From Flavobacteriales bacterium (GTDB lineage Bacteria; Bacteroidota; Bacteroidia; Flavobacteriales_F; PHOS-HE28): a stretch of 64,000 bases of DNA. Below, piece by piece: positions 41,994 through 50,233 of the stretch (position 1 is its first letter; the number at the start of each line of letters is the position of its first letter). Below the pieces are notes generated by a model. The model had not been told where the DNA came from. It saw nothing but the letters and a program-made list of their open reading frames with translations, and searched no databases. A program made the translations under genes and the position numbers. Location: contig JADJLR010000002.1 of the NCBI GenBank assembly GCA_016710015.1, positions 620,001-684,000 of the forward strand. Reading direction: 5' to 3'.

Positions 41994-42722
41994 ATGACCG
42001 GGTTCCTCGATTGGTTCGAGCGGCACAAGCTGGGCGTGATCGGCACATTGACCCTGCATTCCATGCTGCTCTTCGGCTTTTCCCTATGGCAGATCCGCAC
42101 CACACCTACCGAAGGTGAGCGCAGTGAAATGCGCGTGGAAGTGGTGCAGCAGGAAGAGGCCGAGGAGATGATCCAGCGGATCGAGCATCCGGAGTTGGTC
42201 CCTACCCAAGTGACCAATGCCACCAGCAACATCACTGCGGACCGTACGACTCCCTCCTTCTCGCAAGCGCGACTTGCAGAGCGTGTGGAAAATGAATTGC
42301 GCGCCATGGAACAAGAGGAATTCGATCGATTGGCGCAGGAACGCAAGGAACAAGGCAAAGAAGTGCAGATCCCCGAGCTGGATCCGTCGAAATGGGACAA
42401 GGAACAGTACATGAACAAAGCCGCAGAACCTGTCAAGGTGGAGGGCGCGACCACGGTATGGCACGATCTGAAGGGCCGCACCCGGGAGGATGATGTGCCC
42501 GGCTATCTGTGCAAACAACAAGGCCGGGTCGCCATCAGTATCCAGGTGGATGAGAACGGTCGAGTCGCCAAGGCGGATGTGGATGCTGCGCGAAGCCAAG
42601 GTGCGGATGAATGCATGCTTGAACACGCAATGACTTCTGCGAAGAGGGCCCGGTTCAATGCATCCGCCTCTGCCCCCAAACCGCAAAAAGGCACCCTCTA
42701 CTTCCTCTTTCTCGCCCAATAA
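41994..42722 (+). CDS. TonB-like energy transducer candidate
   Basis: 242 residues with one N-terminal membrane helix (about 14-33), a Glu/Gln/Arg-rich extended middle, and a C-terminal part VAISIQVDENGRVAKADVDAARSQGADECMLEHAMTS-like in outline, with the strand-and-helix order of TonB C-terminal domains (broken here for brevity). No proline-rich linker of the classic kind is present. No ExbB/ExbD genes are in the window, so the role is by resemblance only. Confidence 0.6.
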   Translation: MTGFLDWFERHKLGVIGTLTLHSMLLFGFSLWQIRTTPTEGERSEMRVEVVQQEEAEEMIQRIEHPELVPTQVTNATSNITADRTTPSFSQARLAERVENELRAMEQEEFDRLAQERKEQGKEVQIPELDPSKWDKEQYMNKAAEPVKVEGATTVWHDLKGRTREDDVPGYLCKQQGRVAISIQVDENGRVAKADVDAARSQGADECMLEHAMTSAKRARFNASASAPKPQKGTLYFLFLAQ

Positions 42723-42827
42723 CTGCCGTTGTGTCCGCATTATAGTTGAATTATCGGTCGTTATGTCCGTTTTATTGATCGGTACTTGGTTTGAAAGCGT
42801 GGTTCCGCGATCAAAACACACGCAACC

Positions 42828-43268
42828 ATGCTTACGAAATACCGCACCCAAACCCCATTCACCCATCCGTTGAACGATCTGATGAGCAGCTTCCTTGGCA
42901 GGGACATCAGCCAACCTTTGGGACACGATGATGTTCAATTGAGCACGCCCAAGGTGAATATCACCGAGACGAAGGAAGGCTTCGGGCTGGAACTGAACGT
43001 TCCCGGTTTCACCAAGGACCAGATCCGGATCACCATGGAGGAGAACATCTTGAAGATCCACGGAGAACAGGAAAAAGTAGAAGCCCAGGAAGGCGAAAGC
43101 TACCTGCGTCGAGAATTCAGCCACACGTCATTCGAGCGCGGATTCCACTTGCCAGAGAACGTGAACGGCGATGGCATCAAGGCGGAGGTGACCCATGGTG
43201 TGCTGCGGATCCACCTGCCCAAAGTGGAGCCTAGCAAGCCTGCAACGCGCCAGATCAAGATCAACTGA
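42828..43268 (+). CDS. Small heat shock protein (Hsp20/alpha-crystallin family)
   Basis: 146 residues. The alpha-crystallin domain has LELNVPGFTKDQIRITMEE, the YLRREFSHTSFERGFHLPE stretch and GVLRIHLPKVE with the conserved Gly-Val-Leu; a C-terminal basic tail follows. It holds unfolding proteins during heat or other stress. It has its own upstream gap of 105 nt, and a perfect hairpin comes 13 nt behind its stop. Confidence 0.95.
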   Translation: MLTKYRTQTPFTHPLNDLMSSFLGRDISQPLGHDDVQLSTPKVNITETKEGFGLELNVPGFTKDQIRITMEENILKIHGEQEKVEAQEGESYLRREFSHTSFERGFHLPENVNGDGIKAEVTHGVLRIHLPKVEPSKPATRQIKIN

Positions 43269-43280
43269 GTTCGATCCATG

Positions 43281-43319
43281 CAACGCAAGAAGGCCGTTGT
43301 CGACGGCCTTCTTGCGTTG
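43281..43319 (+). terminator. Perfect 17-bp hairpin after hsp20
   Basis: CAACGCAAGAAGGCCGT (43281-43297), loop TGTCG, and the exact complement at 43303-43319. It lies 13 nt past the Hsp20 stop and before the next gene. No T-run follows on the plus strand, so it may act as a processing or stability hairpin as much as an intrinsic terminator. Confidence 0.65.
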
Positions 43320-43349
43320 AGTACCTTTCCGTCCCAAACACCCTTCACC

Positions 43350-43874
43350 ATGACCCGTTCCCTCCTACTTGCCTGTTCGATCGGTCTTTCTACGATCATC
43401 CTTGCCCAAGAAGATAAAGCCCCCCAAGTGGTAAAAAGCGAGGCGATGGAAATGCAAGTTGCGACCACGCCTAGCATCACCTTCACCGAGATCCTGCCCC
43501 AAACGAAAATGGAAGTGATCGGCCTTTCTGATGTGGCACCAGCTCCGGCCGCCTGTGATGGAACTGCGGATCAGGCGCGTGTGGATTGCTTGGGGCGCGA
43601 AGTGCTGAAGGCCATTCAGGAGAAGCTGAAAACAGCTGGCGTTGCGGCGGATGATAGCGGCTACCCCGTGTCGGTCGCCTTTGCGCTGAATGAGTACGGT
43701 GAGGTGCGCAGCGTGCAGGTGGAACGCACCGGGGGAACGGATATCTCGAAGCACGTGATCGTTGCCTTGAATGGGATCCGCGACTTCCGACCCGCAACGC
43801 AAGAGGATACTCCCGTGGGTGTGGGCATTCGCATCACCTATCCGGCAGAGCTGCTCTTCGGCGGTTCGAAGTAA
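43350..43874 (+). CDS. Secreted protein of unknown function, possibly TonB-C-like
   Basis: Start at ATG 43350 (MTRSLLLACSIGLSTIILAQ), after the hairpin; codons from 43278 in the same frame lie in the hairpin. 174 residues with a signal peptide cut after about residue 20. The C-terminal half reads YPVSVAFALNEYGEVRSVQVERTGG and FRPATQEDTPVGVGIRITYP, reminiscent of TonB C-terminal domains in Bacteroidota secreted proteins. No function is known. Confidence 0.75.
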   Translation: MTRSLLLACSIGLSTIILAQEDKAPQVVKSEAMEMQVATTPSITFTEILPQTKMEVIGLSDVAPAPAACDGTADQARVDCLGREVLKAIQEKLKTAGVAADDSGYPVSVAFALNEYGEVRSVQVERTGGTDISKHVIVALNGIRDFRPATQEDTPVGVGIRITYPAELLFGGSK

Positions 43875-43935
43875 AGCGCACGCAACCATGACCAAGACTT
43901 GCACGTAGACCTTACTTACCTCAACTCCGAGCCCC

Positions 43936-44160
43936 ATGGAAGCCAAACTGCTCAACTACTACCAAGACGTGTTGGATAAGATCAGCAAAGCCGATGCACC
44001 CACCTTCCGCAAGGAGATGCGTAAGGCCTTCAAACGGCTGGTCCCCACCGAGCGCGAAGCATTGAAGCAATGGTTCCGGAGTGCTTGCCTATGCCGTATC
44101 CCCGACAGGGACCTGCAACCAAGCTCCGTTCCGAGTAACGGACCGGATCAATTGAAATAG
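43936..44160 (+). CDS. Hypothetical small protein
   Basis: 74 residues, charged and probably helical for residues 1-48 (KEMRKAFKRLVPTEREALKQWFRSACLC). No family recognised. The reading frame follows good codon use and begins 61 nt after the preceding gene. Its end overlaps the convergent gene at 44148 by 13 nt. Confidence 0.5.
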   Translation: MEAKLLNYYQDVLDKISKADAPTFRKEMRKAFKRLVPTEREALKQWFRSACLCRIPDRDLQPSSVPSNGPDQLK

Positions 44161-44858
44161 CGGCTGTTCCACGCTTCGGTACTGAACTGACCGAAGAAGG
44201 CGAACCAACCGAACACCGTGAAGCTGGCGCATACCATCACGGTCCAGAACATCATGATGATCCGGTGCGCCCCCCAGAAACCGGCTTGCGGATCCATTGA
44301 GATCAGGGACGTGGGTACCAACATGGCCAATACGATACCGACCAACACCACCATCGTGGCCAGGTGAATGGCTGAACGGAACGGCCAGTTCAGTATCGCA
44401 CGCGCCCGATCGAGGTCGTTGCCCCATTTGTGTACGAGGTAGAAGCGGTCATCGCCCAAGGGAACGAAGAGCAAGGGATCCACCTCGCTATCGCACAGCT
44501 TGAATTGTGTTGATGGAGCCATGAACAGGAAGCCGGAGAGCGGCGTTTCCGCTTTGCGCTCCAGTCTTCGGATGGCATGCACCGCCTGGTTGGGGATCGA
44601 CCCTTTGTACAATTTACCTGGGAGGAATCGCAGCCGGTAACGGATGCACAATGCCTTGATGGAATCCAGATCGAACACCCGATCGGGATCCAATCCGCGA
44701 ATGCGCACAGGGTCCGACCCGGTCGCGCTTCGCACCAAAGCGCGGATCAAGTCATCCTGCTTCTGCTCTTCTGCAAGCAGCAGGTGAATGTCCGACATAA
44801 GGATCTCTTGCCCCAAGAGCAAGCGTTCCAACCGTTCTTGTTCTGTGCGTATGGCCAT
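44148..44858 (-). CDS. Hypothetical protein with two C-terminal membrane helices
   Basis: 236 residues. The first 160 are soluble and charged, and include a segment LPGKLYKGSIPNQAVHAIRRLE; two strong hydrophobic helices follow (about 166-187 and 200-224). No signal peptide. The family is not recognised. It starts 39 nt after the end of the DUF1883 gene in the same direction, so they may be co-transcribed. Confidence 0.7.
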   Translation of the reverse strand: MAIRTEQERLERLLLGQEILMSDIHLLLAEEQKQDDLIRALVRSATGSDPVRIRGLDPDRVFDLDSIKALCIRYRLRFLPGKLYKGSIPNQAVHAIRRLERKAETPLSGFLFMAPSTQFKLCDSEVDPLLFVPLGDDRFYLVHKWGNDLDRARAILNWPFRSAIHLATMVVLVGIVLAMLVPTSLISMDPQAGFWGAHRIIMMFWTVMVCASFTVFGWFAFFGQFSTEAWNSRYFN

Positions 44859-44897
44859 GGTATTCGACCCTATAACGCGTTCTGCACGCGATCCGTG

Positions 44898-45296
44898 TCA
44901 GCCCTCGCTCTTGGAGGCCATGCTGATCTCCGCAGCATGCTGTTCGGCATCAGCGATGCTATTCAGCATGGCTTGATCCCGGACTTCGGGTGGTGCATCA
45001 ATGGCGATGGACGACACCGCAAGGCTATTCGGGCTCATGCGCGAACAACTCGCCTTCACCGCGATGGGTGCATCGTATGACCCTTTCTCAACCACGACGG
45101 TCCAAATGGAATCAAAGGGGATCACGAACCGCACCGGTGACTCTTCGAACATGCCTCCGTGGTAGGTATGGGTCTTGCCTTGGCGATAGGCCTTCAGCTC
45201 GCGGGCGGTCATGAACTTCACCTTGGTCGGTACATCGATCTCGACCTCGATGATCTCTTTCCGCTTCGCCTCGAACGATTGATACAGGAACTTCAT
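44898..45296 (-). CDS. DUF1883 domain-containing protein
   Basis: 132 residues. The N-terminal 85 residues follow the DUF1883 pattern: MKFLYQSFEAKRKEIIEVEID, a Tyr-rich AYRQGKTHTYHGG turn, SPVRFVIPFDSIWTVVVEKG and VKAS at the end. Function unknown; DUF1883 domains are sometimes joined to TIR domains, but no TIR is present here. The C-terminal 45 residues are polar and without recognised motif. Confidence 0.75.
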   Translation of the reverse strand: MKFLYQSFEAKRKEIIEVEIDVPTKVKFMTARELKAYRQGKTHTYHGGMFEESPVRFVIPFDSIWTVVVEKGSYDAPIAVKASCSRMSPNSLAVSSIAIDAPPEVRDQAMLNSIADAEQHAAEISMASKSEG

Positions 45297-45460
45297 GCGC
45301 TGGATGCAATGGTTTCGGTAAAGATAAGGGGATGTGAAGACCTTGAATGCGAAAAGGTGATGTTGAAGATGCCTCGAGCGGGTTGTGCAAAATTGAGAAC
45401 CAATGGTCTGATGATCAGCAGCGCACTTCTGTTCTCAGATGGATGCGCGGAAATGGCTAA
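45297..45460. other. Intergenic, no gene recognised
   Basis: Gap between the XRE regulator and the DUF1883 gene, both on the minus strand. It includes a C-rich run (CCCCTCCCCCCCCC, 45468 onward reaches into the regulator's last codons), and no clear promoter box was seen. Confidence 0.4.
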
Positions 45461-45829
45461 CTACCCCCTCCCCCCCCCGCGTGAGTTCCGGGTAAGCGAT
45501 CCCAACATATCCATCATCCGGGCAAGGAGTTCAACCGTCTTGGTCCGCCAACTCGTTTCATCGTTCTCTTCATGTGTGCTCGTGGCGTTCAAATGAACCA
45601 CCCGAGGTACTGGCGCATCCGTTGCTAGATCCTCATCATCTTCCAACCATTCGAATGCATTCACCCCAAAGACCTTGTTCAGGCGTTCTATGAACTGGGT
45701 CGTTGGTTGCCCGCCTTGCTCCCGCCTGCTGATCCGACTGGCATCCACGCACATCTTCTCTGCCATTTGGGCCTGCGTTAGCTGATGCTCCGTTCGAAGT
45801 GCTTTCAGTTTCCTAGCGAAGGTGTTCAT
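45461..45829 (-). CDS. XRE-family helix-turn-helix regulator
   Basis: Start at ATG 45829 (MNTFARKLKALRTEHQ), 122 residues. The HTH is complete: HQLTQAQMAEKMCVDASRISRREQG (recognition helix with SRISRREQG). The C-terminal half is acidic and may dimerise; the last residues are NSRGGGRG and overlie a C-rich run on the plus strand, so the exact end could be affected by a homopolymer error. The perfect palindrome 116 nt upstream may be its operator. Confidence 0.85.
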   Translation of the reverse strand: MNTFARKLKALRTEHQLTQAQMAEKMCVDASRISRREQGGQPTTQFIERLNKVFGVNAFEWLEDDEDLATDAPVPRVVHLNATSTHEENDETSWRTKTVELLARMMDMLGSLTRNSRGGGRG

Positions 45830-45945
45830 GGGGAAAGCTGCTGCTGGTCGTGAAAATAAGCGCCTTCGGCGATACTTCAACCCTACAAAACGAGAAAAGG
45901 TCGCGTTTCGTGGCTTCCCATCCTTGACCTTTCCGACTCACGACT

Positions 45946-45998
45946 TGCGTTCTGCGCATATTTCATGCGCGCTGCGCATGAAATATGCGCAGAACGCA
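45946..45998. repeat. Perfect 25-bp inverted repeat with 3-nt loop
   Basis: The left arm (45946-45970) begins TGCGTTCTGCGCATATTTCA and the right arm (45974-45998) is its exact complement; loop GCT. It lies in the divergent gap between the XRE gene and the secreted-protein gene at 46101. Further AACGCAT words follow (46003-46032). It could be a regulator-binding site, a transcript hairpin or a mobile-element end. Confidence 0.9.
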
Positions 45999-46568
45999 TG
46001 AAGAACGCATGGAACTTGCGGAAAACGCATTGGATATGCGCGATGGGAACCGAAAGGTTTGAGGACCGGCAATTCCGCAGGGAACTAAAACCACTTTCCG
46101 ATGAAAATTCCTTGTTACTGGCGTCGCAACGCTTGCGGGACAGTACTCGCCTGCGGCATGACCTTGAGTTGGGGACTACTATCCAATGCTCAATTCCATG
46201 ATCCCGTCTGGACCAGTGGTTCAACGCAGATCACTTTTCCCCATGGTGATGTAACCCAGGTGCAGGTTCAAGACCTACCCACACCGACCAATGCGAACAT
46301 CCCGGCTCAGTTCCGCTACAGTGGTGCTGTTGCGAACACATGCCAATATGGTCAGTATGACCGTGAGGGCAAGCTCCTGTTCTTTATCGTGGACGGCAAT
46401 TTCTACAACGCCGATGGGTACTTGATCGCCGATGCGGCCCTTTCGCCGAACGATCTGGATTGCAGCACTTGTTTCTACCCAGGACAGGAAATCCATGTAT
46501 ATCCCGTTCCTGGAAGTTGCAGCCGCTACTTCGTTTTCTCGCTGTACAGTGTGTTCCCGGATGGCTCA

Positions 46569-46707
46569 TTCGTCTTCCAGGCGCAGGGTCTCCTGCGGAA
46601 GACCCTGCGCAGGTTTGGAGGTCATTGTCGACTGAGCAAGAAGGACCAGACACTGAGCCTGCGTTGGACTGAGCCTGCCGAAGTGTCGAAGTGTGGTGGT
46701 GGAATAA
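46569..46707 (+). repeat. 139-bp repeat, copy 1
   Basis: Identical to copy 2 at 46746-46884 (offset 177). It contains a perfect 11-bp hairpin, GCGCAGGGTCT (46581-46591) with AGACCCTGCGC (46600-46610), and a 3' part TGAGCCTGCCGAAGTGTCG resembling widespread REP-like intergenic repeats. Confidence 0.9.
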
Positions 46708-46745
46708 ATTGGAACGGCGCTCAGCAGCCGTTCGGTCACGTTAGC

Positions 46746-46884
46746 TTCGTCTTCCAGGCGCAGGGTCTCCTGCGGAAGACCCTGCGCAGGTTTGGAGGTC
46801 ATTGTCGACTGAGCAAGAAGGACCAGACACTGAGCCTGCGTTGGACTGAGCCTGCCGAAGTGTCGAAGTGTGGTGGTGGAATAA
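46746..46884 (+). repeat. 139-bp repeat, copy 2
   Basis: Second copy of the element, 38 nt after the first. A diverged third trace (AGAGCCTGCGGAAGGGCCG, 46921 onward) follows. The perfect identity of copies 1 and 2 suggests recent duplication or gene conversion. Confidence 0.9.
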
Positions 46885-47006
46885 CACCACCACGTAAATA
46901 CCACTGAGCTTACGTTGACTAGAGCCTGCGGAAGGGCCGTAATGTCGCGGTGCAATAACCTTACGGTCCGCTCTTTGGTCCACCTGAGCAAGAGGAATGT
47001 ACAACA

Positions 47007-47807
47007 CTACAACTTCACGCTCAACACCGGGAAGTTCGTGTGGTTCACGATATCCTCGGTAAGGCTGCCATTCACCACATGGAAGAATCCGGTCCGTCCG
47101 TGGGTGGCCATCACGATGAGGTCCGCATCAATGCCCTTGGAGAAGTTCAAGATGCCTTCTTCAATGCTGAGATCGTTATAAATGGTGGCCGTGAAGGTCT
47201 TCAGCTCATGACGTTGTAAGAAGCGATCGATGGCCCGGTGCCCGTCCTCGCTGCGTTCGAAATTGCGCGGGGTATTCACCTTCAGCAAATGCACTTTCGG
47301 GTCGAACAGATCCAACAATGGAAGGAAATCGCTGTACTTCTCCACATCCTGGTCCGAGAAATTCGATGCAAAGACGATGTCCCTCAGGTCGAAATCCTCA
47401 ATGTGTTGTTTGACCACCAATACGGGCATGGGAGCCTGCCGAACGATCCGTTGTGTATTCGACCCGACGATACCACGCAGGCCACTTGTACCATGAGAAC
47501 CCATCACAATGAGATCCGCTTCCTGCAACCGCTCGTTCTTGAACATCTCGGACAAGGACATTTGCCGAAGCATGAACTTCCTCAACTCGATGCCTTCCAG
47601 AAAGGGGAGTTTGGGGACGGCTTCCAGCTTCGCTTCGATCTCGTGCCGCAGCTTTTGGTTCTCGGTATGGAAGTCGGTCATCTGTTCGTACAGATGCACC
47701 ACGTCGATCAATGCACCGGATCGACGTGCGATCTTGGCGGCCACGCGCAAAGCATCAGTGGCACATTCGGAGAAATCGAATGGAACGAGTATGGTCTTTA
47801 TCGACAT
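47007..47807 (-). CDS. Universal stress protein with two UspA domains
   Basis: Start at ATG 47807 (MSIKTILVPFDFSECA), 266 residues; codons up to 48095 belong to the divergent gene. Two UspA domains are seen in tandem, each with the G2xG9xG(S/T)-type ATP-binding loop: GSHGTSGLRGIVGSNTQ and ATHGRTGFFHVVNGSLT. It is probably a cytoplasmic stress or energy-state protein. It is divergent from the SiaC-type gene with 98 nt between starts. Confidence 0.93.
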   Translation of the reverse strand: MSIKTILVPFDFSECATDALRVAAKIARRSGALIDVVHLYEQMTDFHTENQKLRHEIEAKLEAVPKLPFLEGIELRKFMLRQMSLSEMFKNERLQEADLIVMGSHGTSGLRGIVGSNTQRIVRQAPMPVLVVKQHIEDFDLRDIVFASNFSDQDVEKYSDFLPLLDLFDPKVHLLKVNTPRNFERSEDGHRAIDRFLQRHELKTFTATIYNDLSIEEGILNFSKGIDADLIVMATHGRTGFFHVVNGSLTEDIVNHTNFPVLSVKL

Positions 47808-47887
47808 GTTCGGTGTTTCAACGACAGGCTGAAAATAACATCCCCTCCTTTGATAACCAAGTGACCGAACGGAATGCTCAAGCTTGC

Positions 47888-47895
47888 TACATTCG
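47888..47895 (+). promoter_or_regulatory. Candidate -7 box (TACATTCG) of the SiaC-type gene
   Basis: TACATTCG followed by CAGC, ending 10 nt before the ATG at 47906. This would give an almost leaderless mRNA. Confidence 0.45.
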
Positions 47896-47905
47896 CAGCT
47901 CTCCC

Positions 47906-48289
47906 ATGGACACCGATCTGGATCTGCCTGCGACCGAACGGACCCCTGCGGTGGAATTGCGTTCCGCCGAGGGTTTGTTGAGCATCCACGGCTGTTCCAT
48001 TCCGGAAAATGCGGATCGGTTCTATTCGCCGATCCAGGACCGCATCGAGGCATACGCCTTGCACCCAAGGTCCAAAACGATGCTCCGGGTGGCACTCTCC
48101 TATTTCAACTCCAGTTCGTCCAAGTACCTGCTCGACCTTATGAAGCGGTTGGAGGATCTGCACGGATCCGGGCGTTCGCAGGTCACCATGGAATGGCAAT
48201 ACACCCGTGGCGATCTGGACATGAAGGAAGCCGGGGAGGATTATAAGGCGTTGGTGGAGTTCCCGGTGAAAGTGAAGGAGGTGGATTGA
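47906..48289 (+). CDS. SiaC-family regulatory phosphoprotein (DUF1987)
   Basis: 127 residues from ATG 47906. Segments LLSIHGCSIPENADRFYSPI and ALSYFNSSSSKYLLDLMKRLEDL match the DUF1987/SiaC family; the STAS-like fold has its phosphorylatable Ser/Thr in the YFNSSSSKYL stretch. In the known SiaABCD system SiaC is phosphorylated by the kinase SiaB and tunes a diguanylate cyclase. Neither SiaB nor a GGDEF protein is in the window, so it is an orphan copy here. Confidence 0.85.
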   Translation: MDTDLDLPATERTPAVELRSAEGLLSIHGCSIPENADRFYSPIQDRIEAYALHPRSKTMLRVALSYFNSSSSKYLLDLMKRLEDLHGSGRSQVTMEWQYTRGDLDMKEAGEDYKALVEFPVKVKEVD

Positions 48290-49056
48290 TCAGCGATCGG
48301 ACATGGCCTGCTGATAAGCACGGTCGGAGATCGCCACGCCTTCACGGAAATGATCCACCGCCCCCCACGGGTGTGAGACCTTGCGGTAGATGACCAGCCG
48401 ACCTTCTTCAGTGACTCGACTCTCTACGACCACAGAGCGCCCCTCTTTGTAGACCCGCTGGCCCTCTTCACCATCCTTCTGACCTTCGAGCGCTACGGGC
48501 TTGGGCTGCACCTGCACTTTCTCGGGTGGTGCTTTCCCCGTTCGGCCCCGATCGGTTCCACGGGGGTCGGACGAGCGCGAACGGGTTGTGCCACTACGCG
48601 GATCTCGGGTTCCACCTTCAACGGTACAGGAGTTACCTCCATTGACGGCTCCACCGTTGGCGCGGGTTTGATCGTTGGTTCAGGTCGTGTAGCAGCGGCC
48701 TCTTCCGCATCGCGTTTCAGGATCAAGGCTTGGAGATCCTGGATCTTGACCTTCGGATACACGTTGTATGGTCGCATCGTTCGGGCTTCCTTGAATTTCT
48801 CCATGGAAGCTTCGTACTGACCACCCTGGAACAACGCTTCCGCTGCCTCCATCACCGCTTGGTACTCTGGGTCCTTGCCCGCAGCATCCTGTTCCTGTTT
48901 CGCAATGCGCGCACGTTCCTTGGCACTGAGTTTCTCGAAATCGCGCGCGAGACCATCCGGCTGGGCCATGGAGAAAAGGCCGACCAACAAGGCGAGCATG
49001 AACAACACGGAACGTGGTCCGTATGGTCCGGTCGCTTGGCTTTGGAGAGGCAACAT
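48290..49056 (-). CDS. Secreted/periplasmic protein of unknown function, 1-nt frameshift
   Basis: The upstream part (48493-49056) has a signal peptide (VLFMLALLVGLFSMAQ), a helical segment with a TPR-like YEASMEKFKEARTMRPYNVYPKVKIQDL repeat in outline, and a Pro/Val/Glu-rich linker. The downstream frame (from about 48535 to 48290) continues APPEKVQVQPKPVAL and ends in a compact domain with RSVVVESRVTEEGRLVIYRK. The two join if one C is added at CCCC 48536-48539 (giving ERGKAPPEK). As a single gene it would be about 255 residues. The family is not recognised. Confidence 0.7.
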
Positions 49057-49214
49057 CCGGTTGAGAGTGAATGGCTTGCGCGTGTTCTACGCCCCAAACC
49101 AACGCAGGGTTCCGGTGTCGCTTGCAAGGAATGGGCCGGAGTTTTCAAGAATGCCGTGTCCGGATCCAGTGCAAGCGAGTATCCCATAGCCTCATTGAAA
49201 CACGCGAGGCGCGG

Positions 49215-49222
49215 TAACTTCG
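49215..49222 (+). promoter_or_regulatory. Candidate -7 box (TAACTTCG)
   Basis: TAACTTCG on the plus strand, 57 nt before the lipoprotein gene start at 49280. No -33 element was recognised. Confidence 0.35.
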
Positions 49223-49279
49223 TCCCCGACGGAAAAACACACGGATCCAAACCCAACGTGCGTTCATCCATGGAACCGC

Positions 49280-50125
49280 ATGAAATACACCATCACCACC
49301 CTTGCGACCTTAGCCCTTTTGCAGGCTTGTACCCCGGACGATCCCAAGGTCTCCGAACCGTACCGCCAACTGGAGGAAGATCAACAGCGTACCCAAGCCA
49401 TCGTTGCCGAAAAGGATTCCACGATCAATGCGCTATTCGGCACGTTCAACCGGATCAGCGAGAACCTGCGCACCGTGCGGGCCAAACAAGGTGATCTGGT
49501 GGCACCCAGTGGCGGGGTGGAAAGCAAGGCGGAGATGGAGCAACGCATCATGGCCGATATCGAACAGATCGATGCGCTGCTCGCGGAGAACAAGGGATCG
49601 ATCGCGCAGTTGAAGAAGCAGGCCCGATCATCGGGTACGAAGCTGGGCGAGTTGGAACGCATGATCACGGATCTGGAAAAGGCCAGTGCGGAAAAGGATG
49701 CGGAGATCGGCGTACTCAAGGAGCAGTTAGCCAGCACCAACAGTTCCTTGGCCACACTGATCGAAATGTACCGGGACAAATCACAGCTTGCCGACATGCA
49801 GCGGAATGCATTGAATTCGGCGTACTACACCATCGGTTCCGCCAAGGAATTGAAGGCGGCAGGGGTGCTGTCCAAAGAAGGTGGTGTGGCCGGGATCGGC
49901 GGGGTGAACAAGTTGAATACCGCAACACTCCCAGCAGATCATTTCACGGAGATCGACATCACCAACACCTTGGAGATCCCCATCGGCGGAACGAAGGCGA
50001 AGCTGGCCACCTCGCATCCCGAAGGTTCGTATCGCTTGGAGGATGGCGCGGCTAAATTGGTGATCACGAACCCGGAGAAATTCTGGAGCATTTCCAAGTA
50101 TTTGGTGGTCGTGGTGGACCGCTGA
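49280..50125 (+). CDS. Lipoprotein with coiled-coil domain
   Basis: 281 residues. The signal peptide ends in the lipobox LLQACTPDD (Cys17 as lipid anchor). Residues about 25-180 are a long predicted coiled coil rich in Glu, Lys, Gln and Ala. The C-terminal 95 residues are globular (HFTEIDITNTLEIPIGG, HPEGSYRLEDGAAKLVI). It should sit on the periplasmic side of a membrane; the function is unknown. Similar coiled-coil lipoproteins are common in Bacteroidota. Confidence 0.85.
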   Translation: MKYTITTLATLALLQACTPDDPKVSEPYRQLEEDQQRTQAIVAEKDSTINALFGTFNRISENLRTVRAKQGDLVAPSGGVESKAEMEQRIMADIEQIDALLAENKGSIAQLKKQARSSGTKLGELERMITDLEKASAEKDAEIGVLKEQLASTNSSLATLIEMYRDKSQLADMQRNALNSAYYTIGSAKELKAAGVLSKEGGVAGIGGVNKLNTATLPADHFTEIDITNTLEIPIGGTKAKLATSHPEGSYRLEDGAAKLVITNPEKFWSISKYLVVVVDR

Positions 50126-50233
50126 TCCGCACCTGCCACGGTTCACTTTCTGGGCGGGTCGGGTATCCTTCTTCCGCTTACCAGCTATTCCTTGTGATCC
50201 AAGCTCCAAGGCTAGACCCTTGGATGTTGGCCC

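Larger units (their letters stand above)
46101..46907 (+). pseudogene. Secreted protein gene truncated by a duplicated repeat element
   Basis: The first 155 residues look like a real exported Bacteroidota protein: a signal peptide (about residues 12-30 hydrophobic, ending SNAQ), then TSGSTQITFPHGDV, TPTNANIPAQFRYSG, and FFIVDGNFYNADGYLI, ending at SRYFVFSLYSVFPDGS. At 46569 the frame enters a 139-bp repeat that is present twice. From there the protein is basic and repetitive (QAQGLLRKTLRRFGG twice) with no T9SS tail. The parent gene was probably longer and lost its 3' part. The parent family is not recognised. Confidence 0.6.

Noticed and set aside
45883..46224. 113-codon minus-strand frame across the palindrome
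   Set aside because: It reads through both arms of the inverted repeat and overlaps the secreted protein's signal peptide region; no motif.
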